Positions 26,914 through 36,487 of a stretch of DNA of 64,000 nucleotides are shown here, in pieces. The position numbers and the translations under genes were made by a program. The number at the start of each line of letters is the position of its first letter. Positions within the stretch are counted from its first letter, which is position 1. Source of the stretch: Sansalvadorimonas sp965221135 (GTDB taxonomy: Bacteria > Pseudomonadota > Gammaproteobacteria > Pseudomonadales > Endozoicomonadaceae). The notes under the pieces are model-generated. The model was given only the letters and a program-made list of their open reading frames with translations, made no database searches and was not told the origin of the DNA. Location of the stretch: the NCBI GenBank assembly GCA_965221135.1, contig CBDCRZ010000069.1, forward strand, positions 186,001 to 250,000. Reading direction: 5' to 3'.

Positions 26914-28563
26914 ATGGATTTGCAACGCACCCTATTGATCGCGGGTCTGGTTGTTGTCGGCTACCTGATGGTGCTGCAATGGAACCAGGACTACCATCAG
27001 CCGCAGCCACTCAGCGAAGTCGCTACGCAGCTGCCTGCTAGTAATATTCCGGACACTCCTCGTACTACTAGAGCCTCCTCTGAGGCTCCTGACCTTCCTC
27101 AAGATCATGGTCAGGCACCAGTAGTTCAGCAGCCCCAGCACGCTCAGCTGATCACCATCAAGACTGACACGCTGAACCTGACAATCGACACTCGCGGTGG
27201 CGATATTGTTCGCGCCGAACTGCCGAAATTCCCTCGGGTAAAAGGTGAGAAAGACGCCTTTGTCCTCATGGAAAACACCAACACCCGTCTGTTTATTGCC
27301 CAGAGCGGACTGACCGGTCCCAACGGCCCGGACCGTAACGGCAAGCCCCTGTACACATCTGCCAAGACTGAGTACACCATGGGCGACCACAACACCCTGA
27401 CTGTTGACCTGAATCTGAAGGCCGACAACGGTGTGGTTATCACCAAGCAGTTCTCCTTCAAGAAAGATTCCTACCAGGTTCATGTGGATTACAAAATCCA
27501 CAACGGCAGTAATGCTGAATGGCGTGGTAACTTTTATGCACAGCTGAAGCGGGATAACTCTGACGACCCAAGTGCTCTGAACAGCGCCAGCAATATGAAT
27601 ACTTATCTGGGTGCTGCTGTTCGCACTGCCAAGAATAAGTATGAGAAGCTGAAGTTCAGCAACTTTGCAGATGAACCTTTCAAAGAGTCTATTGAAGGTG
27701 GTTACGCTGCGGTTGTTCAGCACTACTTTGTCAGTGCCTGGGTACCCAAACAGAATCAGGTCAACACTTACCAGACACGTGTCTTCGATGGCGACAATAT
27801 TGTCAGCCTGGTTGAGCCCACTGTCACTGTTGCTCCCCATGCCACTGAAAACGTTGGTGCAACTCTGTACCTTGGCCCCAAGAACCAGAAGCTTCTTGGT
27901 CAGCTGGCAGAAGGTCTGGACCTGACCATCGATTACGGCATCCTGTGGTGGTTCGCTAAACCACTGTTCCTGCTGCTGAGCTGGTTGCATTCATGGATTG
28001 GCAACTGGGGCTTCAGCATTATTGCCCTGACCATGTGTGTAAAGGCGGTCTTCTATCCTCTGTCTGCTGCGAGCTATCGCTCCATGGCGAAGATGCGCAA
28101 GATCACCCCTAAAATGCAGGCGCTGAAAGAGCAGCATGGTGACGACAAGCAGGCCATGTCCCAGGCCATGATGAAGATGTACAAGGAAGAGAAGGTCAAC
28201 CCAATGGGTGGCTGTCTCCCAATTCTTGTTCAGATGCCTGTCTTTATCGCTCTCTACTGGGTACTGGCGGAATCGGTTGAGCTGCGTCAGGCGCCATGGA
28301 TCCTCTGGATTCATGACCTGTCCCAGATGGACCCTTACTTCATCCTGCCGTTGATCATGGGTGCCTCCATGTTCGCTCAGCAGCTGCTGTCTCCTGCGCC
28401 ACCTGACCCTATGCAGGCCAAGGTGATGAAGCTGATGCCTGTAATCTTCACCTTCTTCTTCCTGTGGTTCCCTGCCGGTCTGGTACTGTACTGGGTAACC
28501 AACAACCTGCTGTCTATCTCTCAGCAGTGGTATATCACCAGGAAAATTGAAGCAGAAGGTTAA
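26914..28563 (+). CDS. yidC: Membrane protein insertase YidC
   Basis: Inner-membrane insertase that acts with SecYEG or alone. The 549-residue protein begins with an N-terminal membrane anchor (LLIAGLVVVGYLMVL). A long periplasmic beta-domain covers about residues 60-340. The conserved five-helix core follows: WGFSIIALTMCVKAVFYPLS, the cytoplasmic coiled hairpin KMRKITPKMQALKEQ, then MGGCLPILVQMPVFIALY and FFLWFPAGLVLYWVTNN. The catalytic-type Arg in the first core groove is present near SYRSMAKM. It ends the rpmH-rnpA-yidD-yidC unit, before a terminator. Confidence 0.98.
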   Translation: MDLQRTLLIAGLVVVGYLMVLQWNQDYHQPQPLSEVATQLPASNIPDTPRTTRASSEAPDLPQDHGQAPVVQQPQHAQLITIKTDTLNLTIDTRGGDIVRAELPKFPRVKGEKDAFVLMENTNTRLFIAQSGLTGPNGPDRNGKPLYTSAKTEYTMGDHNTLTVDLNLKADNGVVITKQFSFKKDSYQVHVDYKIHNGSNAEWRGNFYAQLKRDNSDDPSALNSASNMNTYLGAAVRTAKNKYEKLKFSNFADEPFKESIEGGYAAVVQHYFVSAWVPKQNQVNTYQTRVFDGDNIVSLVEPTVTVAPHATENVGATLYLGPKNQKLLGQLAEGLDLTIDYGILWWFAKPLFLLLSWLHSWIGNWGFSIIALTMCVKAVFYPLSAASYRSMAKMRKITPKMQALKEQHGDDKQAMSQAMMKMYKEEKVNPMGGCLPILVQMPVFIALYWVLAESVELRQAPWILWIHDLSQMDPYFILPLIMGASMFAQQLLSPAPPDPMQAKVMKLMPVIFTFFFLWFPAGLVLYWVTNNLLSISQQWYITRKIEAEG

Positions 28564-28590
28564 CGCCTAAAACTTCAATAGCATCACAAG

Positions 28591-28617
28591 AGCGAACCTT
28601 AGGGTTCGCTTTTTTTT
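28591..28617 (+). terminator. Terminator after yidC
   Basis: The stem AGCGAACCTT / AGGGTTCGCT is followed by a run of eight T, 27 bases after the yidC stop. Confidence 0.92.
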
Positions 28618-28687
28618 ACTTCGAATTTTTCGCTCAACACAGTTTGCTTTAGACTAGCCGCCATTCTGATTTCACTCTGGTTCATCC

Positions 28688-30070
28688 ATGCCCCTTTCTT
28701 CTCCTGCTCAGGAAACAATCGTCGCTCAGGCTACAGCTCCCGGAAGGGGCAGTGTGGGCATAGTGCGTGTCTCCGGCCCTAAGGCTGCGTCTATTGCCAA
28801 AACCCTGCTGCACCGTGACCTGACACCTCGCCATGCGCACTATCTGCCATTTCATGATTCGCAGGGAGAGGTGATTGATGAAGGTCTGGCGCTGTATTTT
28901 CCTGGCCCTAACTCCTTTACCGGTGAAGATGTACTGGAACTTCAGGGGCATGGTGGCCCGGTTATTCTCGATCTGTTGTTGAAAGAGATCACGGCTCAGG
29001 GTGTGCGTCTGGCACGACCGGGTGAATTTTCCGAACGGGCATTCCTGAATGACAAGCTGGACCTGGCCCAGGCCGAAGCCATTGCCGACCTGATCGACAG
29101 TGCCTCCGCAGAAGCTGCCCGCAGTGCTGTGCGCTCTTTGCAGGGCGCGTTTTCCACAAGGGTGAATGAGCTTGTGGAAGAACTGATTCAGCTGCGTATC
29201 TATGTGGAAGCCGCGATAGATTTTCCGGAAGAAGAGATCGACTTTCTCTCGGACGGAAAGGTTAAACATGACCTGGAACAGGTTATGGACAAACTATCCA
29301 CAGTATTCACAGAGGCTCAACAGGGTGCCATCGTCCGTGACGGTATGACGGTGGTGATTGCCGGACGCCCTAATGCCGGTAAGTCCAGCCTGCTGAATGC
29401 GCTCTCTGGCCGTGACAGCGCCATAGTCACAGATATTGCGGGCACCACACGGGATGTTTTACGGGAACATATCCACATAGATGGTATGCCCCTGCATATT
29501 ATTGATACCGCCGGTCTGCGGGACAGTGATGATGTTGTGGAACAGATTGGTGTACAGCGTGCCTTTGATGAAATAGCCCAGGCCGATCTGGTGCTGTTAA
29601 TGGTGGATAGCACAACAACTCAAGCGACTGACCCACATAAAATCTGGCCTGAGTTTGTGGATAAACTCCCAGCCGGTGAACGTATTACCGTAATTCGCAA
29701 TAAGTGCGACCTTTCTGGGGAAGACGCAGGTATTACAGAAGGGGAGTTCCCGGTGATTCGTCTGTCAGCCCATAACGACAGGGAAGGGGGCAAAGGCGTG
29801 GACGCTCTGCGCCAGCACCTCAAACACAGCATGGGTTATACCGGTACCAGTGAAGGGCGTTTCAGTGCCCGGCGCCGTCATATTGAAGCATTGGAACAGG
29901 CGAGGGATGCACTGAATCAAGGACAGCAACAGTTATTAGGAATGGGGGCAGGGGAGTTGCTGGCGGAAGATCTTCGCCAGGCCCAGCAGGCTCTTGGGGA
30001 GATCACTGGTCAGTTCACCAGCGATGATCTTTTGGGACGCATTTTCTCTAGCTTCTGTATTGGGAAGTAA
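28688..30070 (+). CDS. mnmE: tRNA modification GTPase MnmE
   Basis: With MnmG makes 5-carboxymethylaminomethyluridine at wobble U34 of tRNAs. The 460-residue protein has the N-terminal tetrahydrofolate-binding domain (LELQGHGGPVIL). The GTPase motifs are GRPNAGKSSLLNALSG near residue 225, the G2 DIAGTTRD, DTAGLRDSDD and NKCD. The C-terminal FCIGK carries the catalytic Cys. Its partner mnmG is normally adjacent or close; here two unrelated minus-strand genes lie between them. One exact DnaA box (TGTGGATAA, 29656-29664) is inside the gene. Confidence 0.98.
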   Translation: MPLSSPAQETIVAQATAPGRGSVGIVRVSGPKAASIAKTLLHRDLTPRHAHYLPFHDSQGEVIDEGLALYFPGPNSFTGEDVLELQGHGGPVILDLLLKEITAQGVRLARPGEFSERAFLNDKLDLAQAEAIADLIDSASAEAARSAVRSLQGAFSTRVNELVEELIQLRIYVEAAIDFPEEEIDFLSDGKVKHDLEQVMDKLSTVFTEAQQGAIVRDGMTVVIAGRPNAGKSSLLNALSGRDSAIVTDIAGTTRDVLREHIHIDGMPLHIIDTAGLRDSDDVVEQIGVQRAFDEIAQADLVLLMVDSTTTQATDPHKIWPEFVDKLPAGERITVIRNKCDLSGEDAGITEGEFPVIRLSAHNDREGGKGVDALRQHLKHSMGYTGTSEGRFSARRRHIEALEQARDALNQGQQQLLGMGAGELLAEDLRQAQQALGEITGQFTSDDLLGRIFSSFCIGK

Positions 30071-30105
30071 GCAGGTACTCACTTACCTGCAGGTCATTAC
30101 CTGTT

Positions 30106-30129
30106 AAGGGTTCTTTATGAACCCTTTTA
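30106..30129 (+). terminator. Terminator after mnmE
   Basis: The stem AAGGGTTC / GAACCCTT has a five-base loop and is followed by TTAT. It lies 36 bases after the mnmE stop. An exact DnaA box (TGTGGATAA) follows at 30175-30183. Confidence 0.75.
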
Positions 30130-30191
30130 TGAATACCTGCACTCATTCCTTCACCGCCCTTTGATCCAGGAAGCTGTGGATAATTCTATCG

Positions 30192-31724
30192 TCAGACAGT
30201 CCTGAGTGAATACAGCCCCTCAGAATCATCACAACTATCGAATAATGAGCGCTGATGGTGAACTTTTCCGTCGATGATAGAAATGGTTTGTACCAGGTCA
30301 TACACACGGTTAAATGAAGAGACGCCTCGGATCATTGTCTGGTTTTTCACCTGCTGAACAAAACAGGACGGCCCTTGCCAGACTTCAACATCCCACCCGA
30401 TCTCATTGCTCCCTTCAGCAATAATACAAGCACCCAGGCCTGAACCATCTTCACCAAAGCCACTCCATACCTGGCCAGTGGTTGCACGAATATCGGCATT
30501 GACCACACCACTCTCGCAAAGCCGCTTGGCAAAAACGGAGAACATACTGGATCCTGCTGGGCTGGGCCTGGCGTTGAAACAGCTGTTTAAAATAAAAGAC
30601 ATATTGTTGGGAAGCGGGGCTCTTTTGGGCCGTAGCGCTCTAATTTTTTCAATCACAAACCGGCATAGAGGATGAGGAGAAAAGTGACCAATGCAGCAGT
30701 GTGTTCCATGTCCGAGAATGATAACCTGACAACCATCCTTCAGAAGTTTGCCTGAGCGGGACAGGAAGCGGGACTGTTCTGTGGTATTAACCCAGACAGC
30801 ATCTGCCTGAGCATGTTGGCGGTGTACCGCCAGGCGTAACTTATTGAGATCCTCCCCCTCGTACTCAAGCATAATGAGCAGTTCAGTATCGGGATTTTGT
30901 AACTGCCCCTTCTGTTTATCCAAAAGACTGCAGTAGCTCATCAGGGCGCTGTGGAGGTCCATGTTCTTATGAGCGATTTGGTAACAATCCTCAAAAGAGC
31001 GTTTATCAGCACATTCGGGAAACAGTTTGGGGAAAAGAACATATAGAACAGCTTGAGGAAGAAAAGCGGTTTCCCGTGCCTGACGGCAAGATAAGCGACA
31101 GAAACATTGACTGCTGTCAGACTCCTGAAATAACCAGGTTTTGAGAATCAACAACAAATTATCGGACCACTCGGCCTTCCTTGAGTCTTGACCGCTGACT
31201 ATAGAAGGCCATGGACTGTTTACGGCGGCGGCATAGTCTGAAACCCACTCGCCCAGCCCCGGGATACTAGGATCCTGACCGTGAGCCTGAAGCACCATGG
31301 CACAGGCCAGCTCCAGGGCGGAACCAGTAAATCTGGGGTTGCGCTCACCACGCTCACAGTAAAGATTTGACCTGTGGAATTTCAGTTCCGGATACATATT
31401 ATCCAGCAAGAGAGCTATATCACGCTGACAATGAAGCAGCGCAACATGCTGGTGCGTCAGTTTGCTGTTGGGTAGTGCCAGACCTGTATGCAAGGAAGAC
31501 TGGGGCACTGTCAGTGACCGTTGTATAAGTCTTTTTTGATAATCCTGGGTTTGCAGTAAGGAAAACCGCCCCTCTGAGATGGCTCTGATAGCCGATTGAG
31601 ACAGCACGACTTCACTGGAGCGTGATGGATTTATGTCCGTCACCTTCCAGGACCGCGGTGAGCGGTTATAAAGAACGGCGTTCGATATGGGCGGTGTAAA
31701 ACCCGCAACCCCCTGATGAATCAT
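30192..31724 (-). CDS. Uncharacterised protein, possible clan CD cysteine protease
   Basis: I do not know this 510-residue protein as a named family. Its C-terminal third has a hydrophobic strand ending VIILGHGTHC (His near residue 341), then MSFILNSCFNARP (Cys near 382). A strand-GHG followed by a strand-[SG]C is the His/Cys dyad layout of clan CD peptidases such as caspases, gingipains and the C80 autoprocessing domains of RTX toxins. The N-terminal 300 residues are mostly helical and Cys-rich (CQRD, QCFCRLSCRQ). There is no signal peptide. It is antisense to its backbone neighbours mnmE and mnmG and next to another effector-like gene. A host-directed or self-processing role is inference. 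Confidence 0.55.
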   Translation of the reverse strand: MIHQGVAGFTPPISNAVLYNRSPRSWKVTDINPSRSSEVVLSQSAIRAISEGRFSLLQTQDYQKRLIQRSLTVPQSSLHTGLALPNSKLTHQHVALLHCQRDIALLLDNMYPELKFHRSNLYCERGERNPRFTGSALELACAMVLQAHGQDPSIPGLGEWVSDYAAAVNSPWPSIVSGQDSRKAEWSDNLLLILKTWLFQESDSSQCFCRLSCRQARETAFLPQAVLYVLFPKLFPECADKRSFEDCYQIAHKNMDLHSALMSYCSLLDKQKGQLQNPDTELLIMLEYEGEDLNKLRLAVHRQHAQADAVWVNTTEQSRFLSRSGKLLKDGCQVIILGHGTHCCIGHFSPHPLCRFVIEKIRALRPKRAPLPNNMSFILNSCFNARPSPAGSSMFSVFAKRLCESGVVNADIRATTGQVWSGFGEDGSGLGACIIAEGSNEIGWDVEVWQGPSCFVQQVKNQTMIRGVSSFNRVYDLVQTISIIDGKVHHQRSLFDSCDDSEGLYSLRTV

Positions 31725-31869
31725 ATATTGCCCCTTTTCGATGCCTCCATAACCTGGATGAAAACCAGTCTTAGACGGGAATCAAGCCTGTTTGACAGAC
31801 AACGGGAGCCAAAGTTCCATCAAGATAATGCCGGTATTAACATGAGTTACAGAGAGAGCGCCGGATCAG

Positions 31870-33852
31870 TTAACTCATCTCAGTGTCCTGTACCTGTTGA
31901 GGCTCTATCTGGAAGGTCTGGTGTTTGGCGACGCTCGCGACAGGGTGCGGATCCTGAGCCTCTCTCAGGGGCCAACTTTGTTCCAGAATGGACATCCACG
32001 CATTCCGGGGTGCTTTCGTATACCCCAGATCACATCCATGACCAATGCAGACACGCTCAGCGCGTTCCATTGTCGTCAGGCAATCAGGGGCTGTATCCGG
32101 GTATTGCACAGCCAGATGTACGGTGTTCTGGCACAGGTTTGCGAACCCATTTAACCCACATATAAGAGAAGGCGTTTCCTCGAACTTTTCCATAGCCTGC
32201 TTCAGAAAGGTCAGAGCCTGTTGTCCATGCCCTTTGGATATAAGCAGCGACACGGCGCCCGCAATCACACAGGTGTTATGCCCAGATCTCTGCAAAACCA
32301 CTTCCAGTATGGGCTGCCAGTCGTAGCCGTCGCTGGTGTGAGTCATGCATTCGAGCAAATCTTTCTCCTGGGATGAATCCAGCCCGTCACCGCTTTTCAG
32401 CAAGCTCTGATAGAGGGTCAGACCATGATTCATAATACTATCCCGGGTTAAAGCCGGAAGGTGTGTATTGTGAGTACCTTCAAACCATGTATCTACCAGG
32501 TCGTCAAATTCACCATAATGAAAGGAAATCCGTTGCAGAAGAGACTCTGTCTGCTGCCAGGTCTTTTCTACCTGCCCCGCACATAGCTGTAAATTCGTGT
32601 ATTGGGTGAGCCACGATGGAACATCGTCTTGGGATGGTGAGCCGCAGTGTAAAAACAAATGGTCTGCAAGGCTACCACAGCCTTGCATATTGCCCTCGAA
32701 ATAAACGTCATCAATGCTGGACTCTTCCCAGCTTGTACCGGTTATATCAACGCCAGTAAACCTTGCATTATCCAGGCAGGCAAAGTCGAATCTGGCACCG
32801 TGAAAATCACTACCGCAACAAAATACTGCCCCTAAAAGGTGGGCGCCAGTAAAATTGCACTGACGGAATAATCCATGGAGGTGCATGAACTCCATATTGG
32901 CCATCTGAAACGACAGACGGGAAAAATCCGGGAGCTTATCATCCCCCATGTTTTGCACACCCGGGCCAGGACTCAGTCGAGAGCCGATACTAAAATGGAT
33001 ATCATCCAGAATCGTCAGGGTACCCTTTGCCAGGTCTTCATTGTGTGCAATCAACTTCCGGCACTGCTCGGGATTGTGCAGGCTGTTGACCAAAATGCGT
33101 CCGGTCGCTGACAGCGGTGAACTGGCAGATTTAAGCCATCGGCTAACGGCCTCTATCAGATGGTCAGGGAGTAAGCTGGCAAGTGTCAGGTTGCAGCAAT
33201 CCTCCATTATCCCTTTCATAACCGGGTTGCTAAAATCCTCTCTATACGTTTGTTGCTTTCTTTCCTCCAGCAATTCCTGCACATGGGAGACCCTGGTTTT
33301 TTTCAACGCCTGGCGGTGTTGCGTCCCTGTCTGCATCGGTTCTTCCGAGGTACCTTGCAACCTGTCTCTCATCCTGGCCTGTCGCATCACGGTATGACAG
33401 GACAAATTCCTCTTGTGACGTCGATCGACTTCCACCTGTTGGATCACCTTGATATAGCGTTTTTCCAGAGCCTTGACCGGATCCATTTCCACAGTGTTCT
33501 GTACAGACAGGTTACCCATCTGACTGCCGAGTTCGCTTACCTGTTCGTCATTGGCCCTGTCTGCGGCAAAGGGGGAAGAAGAGGCGGACAAGGGTGAACT
33601 GCGCATACGGAGCTCCTTATAAGCACATTTCCAGGATGATTTAGCCCCGGTTTTGCTGTTATGGATAACTATTGGATAACTTTCGCAGTTGCCGGTTCCC
33701 AGTGAGCTAACAGGTTCGTAAGTAGTTATAGAGGGCTTAACTGATTTCAGTGTCCTGAGCCCGTTGAGGCCATGGGCGGCGTGCCGAAACAGTCTTCTTC
33801 CTGGCACCTTGGCAACATTAACCTTTGGATAAGTCCCCAGCCTTTTCTTCAC
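31870..33852 (-). CDS. Pentapeptide-repeat protein, effector-like
   Basis: A 660-residue protein with a GTG start. About residues 315-370 form pentapeptide repeats of the A(D/N)LXX type (CNFTGAHLLGAVFCCG, FHGARFDFACLDNARFTG). The flanking regions are helical. The N-terminus is basic with Ser/Pro-rich disordered sequence, and the C-terminal half (residues 420-640) looks like helical repeats. Pentapeptide stretches preceding large helical domains occur in type III effectors such as SopA/NleL and PipB, but no catalytic motif can be assigned here. It is in the same orientation as the 30192 gene, 145 bases upstream, so they may be co-transcribed. Both interrupt the normal mnmE-mnmG neighbourhood. 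Confidence 0.62.
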   Translation of the reverse strand: MKKRLGTYPKVNVAKVPGRRLFRHAAHGLNGLRTLKSVKPSITTYEPVSSLGTGNCESYPIVIHNSKTGAKSSWKCAYKELRMRSSPLSASSSPFAADRANDEQVSELGSQMGNLSVQNTVEMDPVKALEKRYIKVIQQVEVDRRHKRNLSCHTVMRQARMRDRLQGTSEEPMQTGTQHRQALKKTRVSHVQELLEERKQQTYREDFSNPVMKGIMEDCCNLTLASLLPDHLIEAVSRWLKSASSPLSATGRILVNSLHNPEQCRKLIAHNEDLAKGTLTILDDIHFSIGSRLSPGPGVQNMGDDKLPDFSRLSFQMANMEFMHLHGLFRQCNFTGAHLLGAVFCCGSDFHGARFDFACLDNARFTGVDITGTSWEESSIDDVYFEGNMQGCGSLADHLFLHCGSPSQDDVPSWLTQYTNLQLCAGQVEKTWQQTESLLQRISFHYGEFDDLVDTWFEGTHNTHLPALTRDSIMNHGLTLYQSLLKSGDGLDSSQEKDLLECMTHTSDGYDWQPILEVVLQRSGHNTCVIAGAVSLLISKGHGQQALTFLKQAMEKFEETPSLICGLNGFANLCQNTVHLAVQYPDTAPDCLTTMERAERVCIGHGCDLGYTKAPRNAWMSILEQSWPLREAQDPHPVASVAKHQTFQIEPQQVQDTEMS

Positions 33853-34525
33853 TCTCGAACAGTCATCCCACGAACTCTCTCCTTAATGTAAAAACTGTCT
33901 TTTTTTACAAACAAGGTATAAACAAATCATCCACGTTTTTGTGGGGATAAAAATATTAACCACAAACTATCCAGATTGTGAGTAAAAGGCTGAAAGCCTC
34001 TGGCAACAGGACTTGCAGGCATTATACACAGCAAAATGTGGACAGTGTGGATAGGAACAACATGGGGATAAGTGAGCAAAAAAAGGGTGTGGGTAAGAGT
34101 GCTAATAACACTTGAACAAACCTTGAATCAGAGGGGGAGGAAAAATTATAAAAAAATCATCTTTAAATTTTCCCCACACGCTGACCAAAGGAAAACCCAT
34201 GCTTTACAACGCCATTCACACAATGTTGTTATCCTCTGTAGCCCTTGGTGGTACTGGGCTAAAGGCAGTTTTCCACACAAAAAGGGCTGCTATATAAAAA
34301 CAAACATAAGAAATACTATATAAATATCTCTATATATTTATTCTCTTCATTCTTGGGATAATTTTACAAGAAGGTTGGACAGGTGAATAAGTGGAACGGG
34401 GCTGGCCGGTTTCACAATAAGCAAGCCATAAGCCCCATCCACCAAAAAGATCGGTTTTTTTTTATCCCCCAGTCTTTATACTCCGCGCCAGTCATCATAG
34501 AGAAAAGAGAAGAGGATCAAGCCGA
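33853..34525. other. AT-rich DnaA-box region upstream of mnmG, second origin candidate
   Basis: About 670 bases without a convincing gene. It holds TTATACACA at 34022-34030, CTATCCACA (minus) at 34046-34054, and TTATCCCCA-type boxes (minus) at 33942-33950 and 34063-34071. A very AT-rich stretch at 34288-34370 could unwind easily. E. coli oriC lies just upstream of mnmG (gidA) with an AT-rich unwinding element, so the layout is similar. Dam GATC sites are scarce. It must also contain the mnmG promoter. Confidence 0.5.
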
Positions 34526-36412
34526 GTGGATTTTCCAGCACGTTTTGATGTCATTGTTGTCGGTGGTGGTCATGCCGGCACTGAAGCTGCCCTGGCATCG
34601 GCCCGAATGGGAGCCAGAACATTGCTGGTTACCCATAACATAGAAACTCTCGGCCAGATGTCCTGTAACCCGGCGATTGGCGGCATTGGCAAAAGCCATC
34701 TCGTAAAAGAGATTGATGCCCTTGGCGGCGCCATGGCCAAAGCGACCGATAAAGGTGGTATTCAGTTCCGGGTACTCAATTCACGCAAAGGCCCGGCGGT
34801 TCGAGCCACCCGTGCTCAGGCTGACCGTATTCTCTACAAAGCCGCTGTCCGTGAGATTCTCGAAAACCAGGACAACCTCTGGTTATTCCAACAATCTGTG
34901 GATGACCTGATTCTCCAGGGCGATGATGTCAAAGGTGTTATCACCCAGATGGGGCTTCGTTTTGAAGCCGAACAGGTGGTGTTAACAACCGGTACTTTCC
35001 TGGGTGGCTGTATCCATATCGGCATGCAAAACTTTGTGGGTGGTCGTGCGGGCGACCCGGCGTCCATAAGCCTGGCTCATCGCCTGCGTGAAATGCCTCT
35101 GCGTATCGAACGTCTGAAGACTGGTACACCTCCACGAATTGATGCCCGCTCTGTCGACTTCTCTGTGATGCAGGAACAACCGGGGGACACGCCCACGCCT
35201 GTAATGTCTTACACTGGTTCCCTGGCAGATCATCCTCAGCAGATCAGTTGCTATATCACCCACACCAATGAGCGCACCCACGAAATTATTCGTGGTGGTC
35301 TGGATCGCTCACCGATGTACACCGGTGTGATCGAAGGGGTAGGGCCGCGTTACTGCCCATCCGTTGAAGACAAGATCATGCGTTTCGCAGATAAAAACTC
35401 TCACCAGGTGTTTATCGAGCCGGAAGGTCTGACCACCCATGAGCTGTACCCCAACGGTATATCCACAAGCCTGCCGTTCGATGTACAGCTTGATTTGGTG
35501 CGCTCTATTCGCGGTATGGAGAATGCCCATATCTCCCGCCCGGGTTATGCCATTGAATATGATTTCTTTGACCCCCGGGACCTGAAGCCGTCTCTGGAAA
35601 CCAAAGTTATCCACGGCCTGTTCTTTGCCGGGCAGATCAACGGCACCACCGGTTACGAAGAAGCCGGTGCCCAGGGTCTGCTGGCGGGTTTGAATGCGGC
35701 ACTGCGTGCCCGTGGCGATGAAGCCTGGTGTCCACGTCGTGATGAAGCCTACATAGGCGTGATGGTCGACGACCTGATTACCAACGGTACTTCTGAGCCT
35801 TATCGCATGTTTACCAGCCGCGCCGAATACCGTCTGGTGCTGCGGGAAGACAATGCCGATCAGCGCCTGACACCGAAAGGTCGTGAGCTGGGTCTGGTTG
35901 ATGATAAACGCTGGGCCGTGTTCTGTGCCAAGCAAGAGATGATCGTTGCGGAAACCGAACGTCTGAAAACCACTTTTATCCATCCCGGCAAGCCAGAAAC
36001 GGAAGAGCTGAATGGCAAGCTGCAGAACCCGATCACCCGGGAATACAGCCTGATGGAACTGCTCAAGCGTCCGGAACTGGGTTATACCGATGTGGCAGAA
36101 CTCAATGGTGAATCTGTGGATAACCCTGCGGTTGCGGAACAGGTTGAGATCCAAAGCAAATATCAGGGCTATATTGAACGCCAGTCGGAAGAGATTGCCC
36201 GTCTTCGTCGCCATGAACAGACACCTCTGCCGGTGAATATGGATTACAACACCATCACTGGCCTCTCCAATGAAATTCTGCAGAAGCTGAATGATGTTCG
36301 TCCTGCCACTCTTGGGCAGGCCTCACGCATTCAGGGTGTTACCCCTGCAGCTGTCTCATTGCTGCTGATTCACCTGAAAAAACGTTCACTTGCGGGAAAC
36401 GCGACCGCCTAA
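34526..36412 (+). CDS. mnmG: tRNA uridine-5-carboxymethylaminomethyl modification enzyme MnmG
   Basis: FAD-dependent partner of MnmE in wobble uridine modification. The 628-residue length matches the family (629 in E. coli). The start is GTG, chosen because FDVIVVGGGHAGTEAA follows within seven residues, with AGAGGA upstream. Conserved blocks are GQMSCNPAIGGIGKSHLV, GTFLGG, RLKTGTPPRI, AGQINGTTGYEEAGAQGL and TSRAEYRL. The C-terminal helical domain for MnmE and tRNA binding is complete. It is followed by rsmG, parA and parB. An exact DnaA box (36115-36123) lies inside. Confidence 0.98.
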   Translation: MDFPARFDVIVVGGGHAGTEAALASARMGARTLLVTHNIETLGQMSCNPAIGGIGKSHLVKEIDALGGAMAKATDKGGIQFRVLNSRKGPAVRATRAQADRILYKAAVREILENQDNLWLFQQSVDDLILQGDDVKGVITQMGLRFEAEQVVLTTGTFLGGCIHIGMQNFVGGRAGDPASISLAHRLREMPLRIERLKTGTPPRIDARSVDFSVMQEQPGDTPTPVMSYTGSLADHPQQISCYITHTNERTHEIIRGGLDRSPMYTGVIEGVGPRYCPSVEDKIMRFADKNSHQVFIEPEGLTTHELYPNGISTSLPFDVQLDLVRSIRGMENAHISRPGYAIEYDFFDPRDLKPSLETKVIHGLFFAGQINGTTGYEEAGAQGLLAGLNAALRARGDEAWCPRRDEAYIGVMVDDLITNGTSEPYRMFTSRAEYRLVLREDNADQRLTPKGRELGLVDDKRWAVFCAKQEMIVAETERLKTTFIHPGKPETEELNGKLQNPITREYSLMELLKRPELGYTDVAELNGESVDNPAVAEQVEIQSKYQGYIERQSEEIARLRRHEQTPLPVNMDYNTITGLSNEILQKLNDVRPATLGQASRIQGVTPAAVSLLLIHLKKRSLAGNATA

Positions 36413-36487
36413 TGTCACCGGCCTCTGATAGAATGGTGAGCTGAAATGCCTTTGGCTTTATGAGTTAAGGCGGCAGTAGGAACGAAT

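Noticed and set aside
31716..32165. 149-residue plus-strand frame between the two effector-like genes
   Set aside because: Mostly antisense to the pentapeptide gene, without homology features or a good start.
34072..34323. 83-residue open frame upstream of mnmG
   Set aside because: Lysine-rich translation of AT-rich DNA overlapping DnaA boxes, with no ribosome-binding site. More likely non-coding.
35309..36214. 301-residue antisense frame over mnmG
   Set aside because: Shadow of a well-conserved gene with no independent signal.
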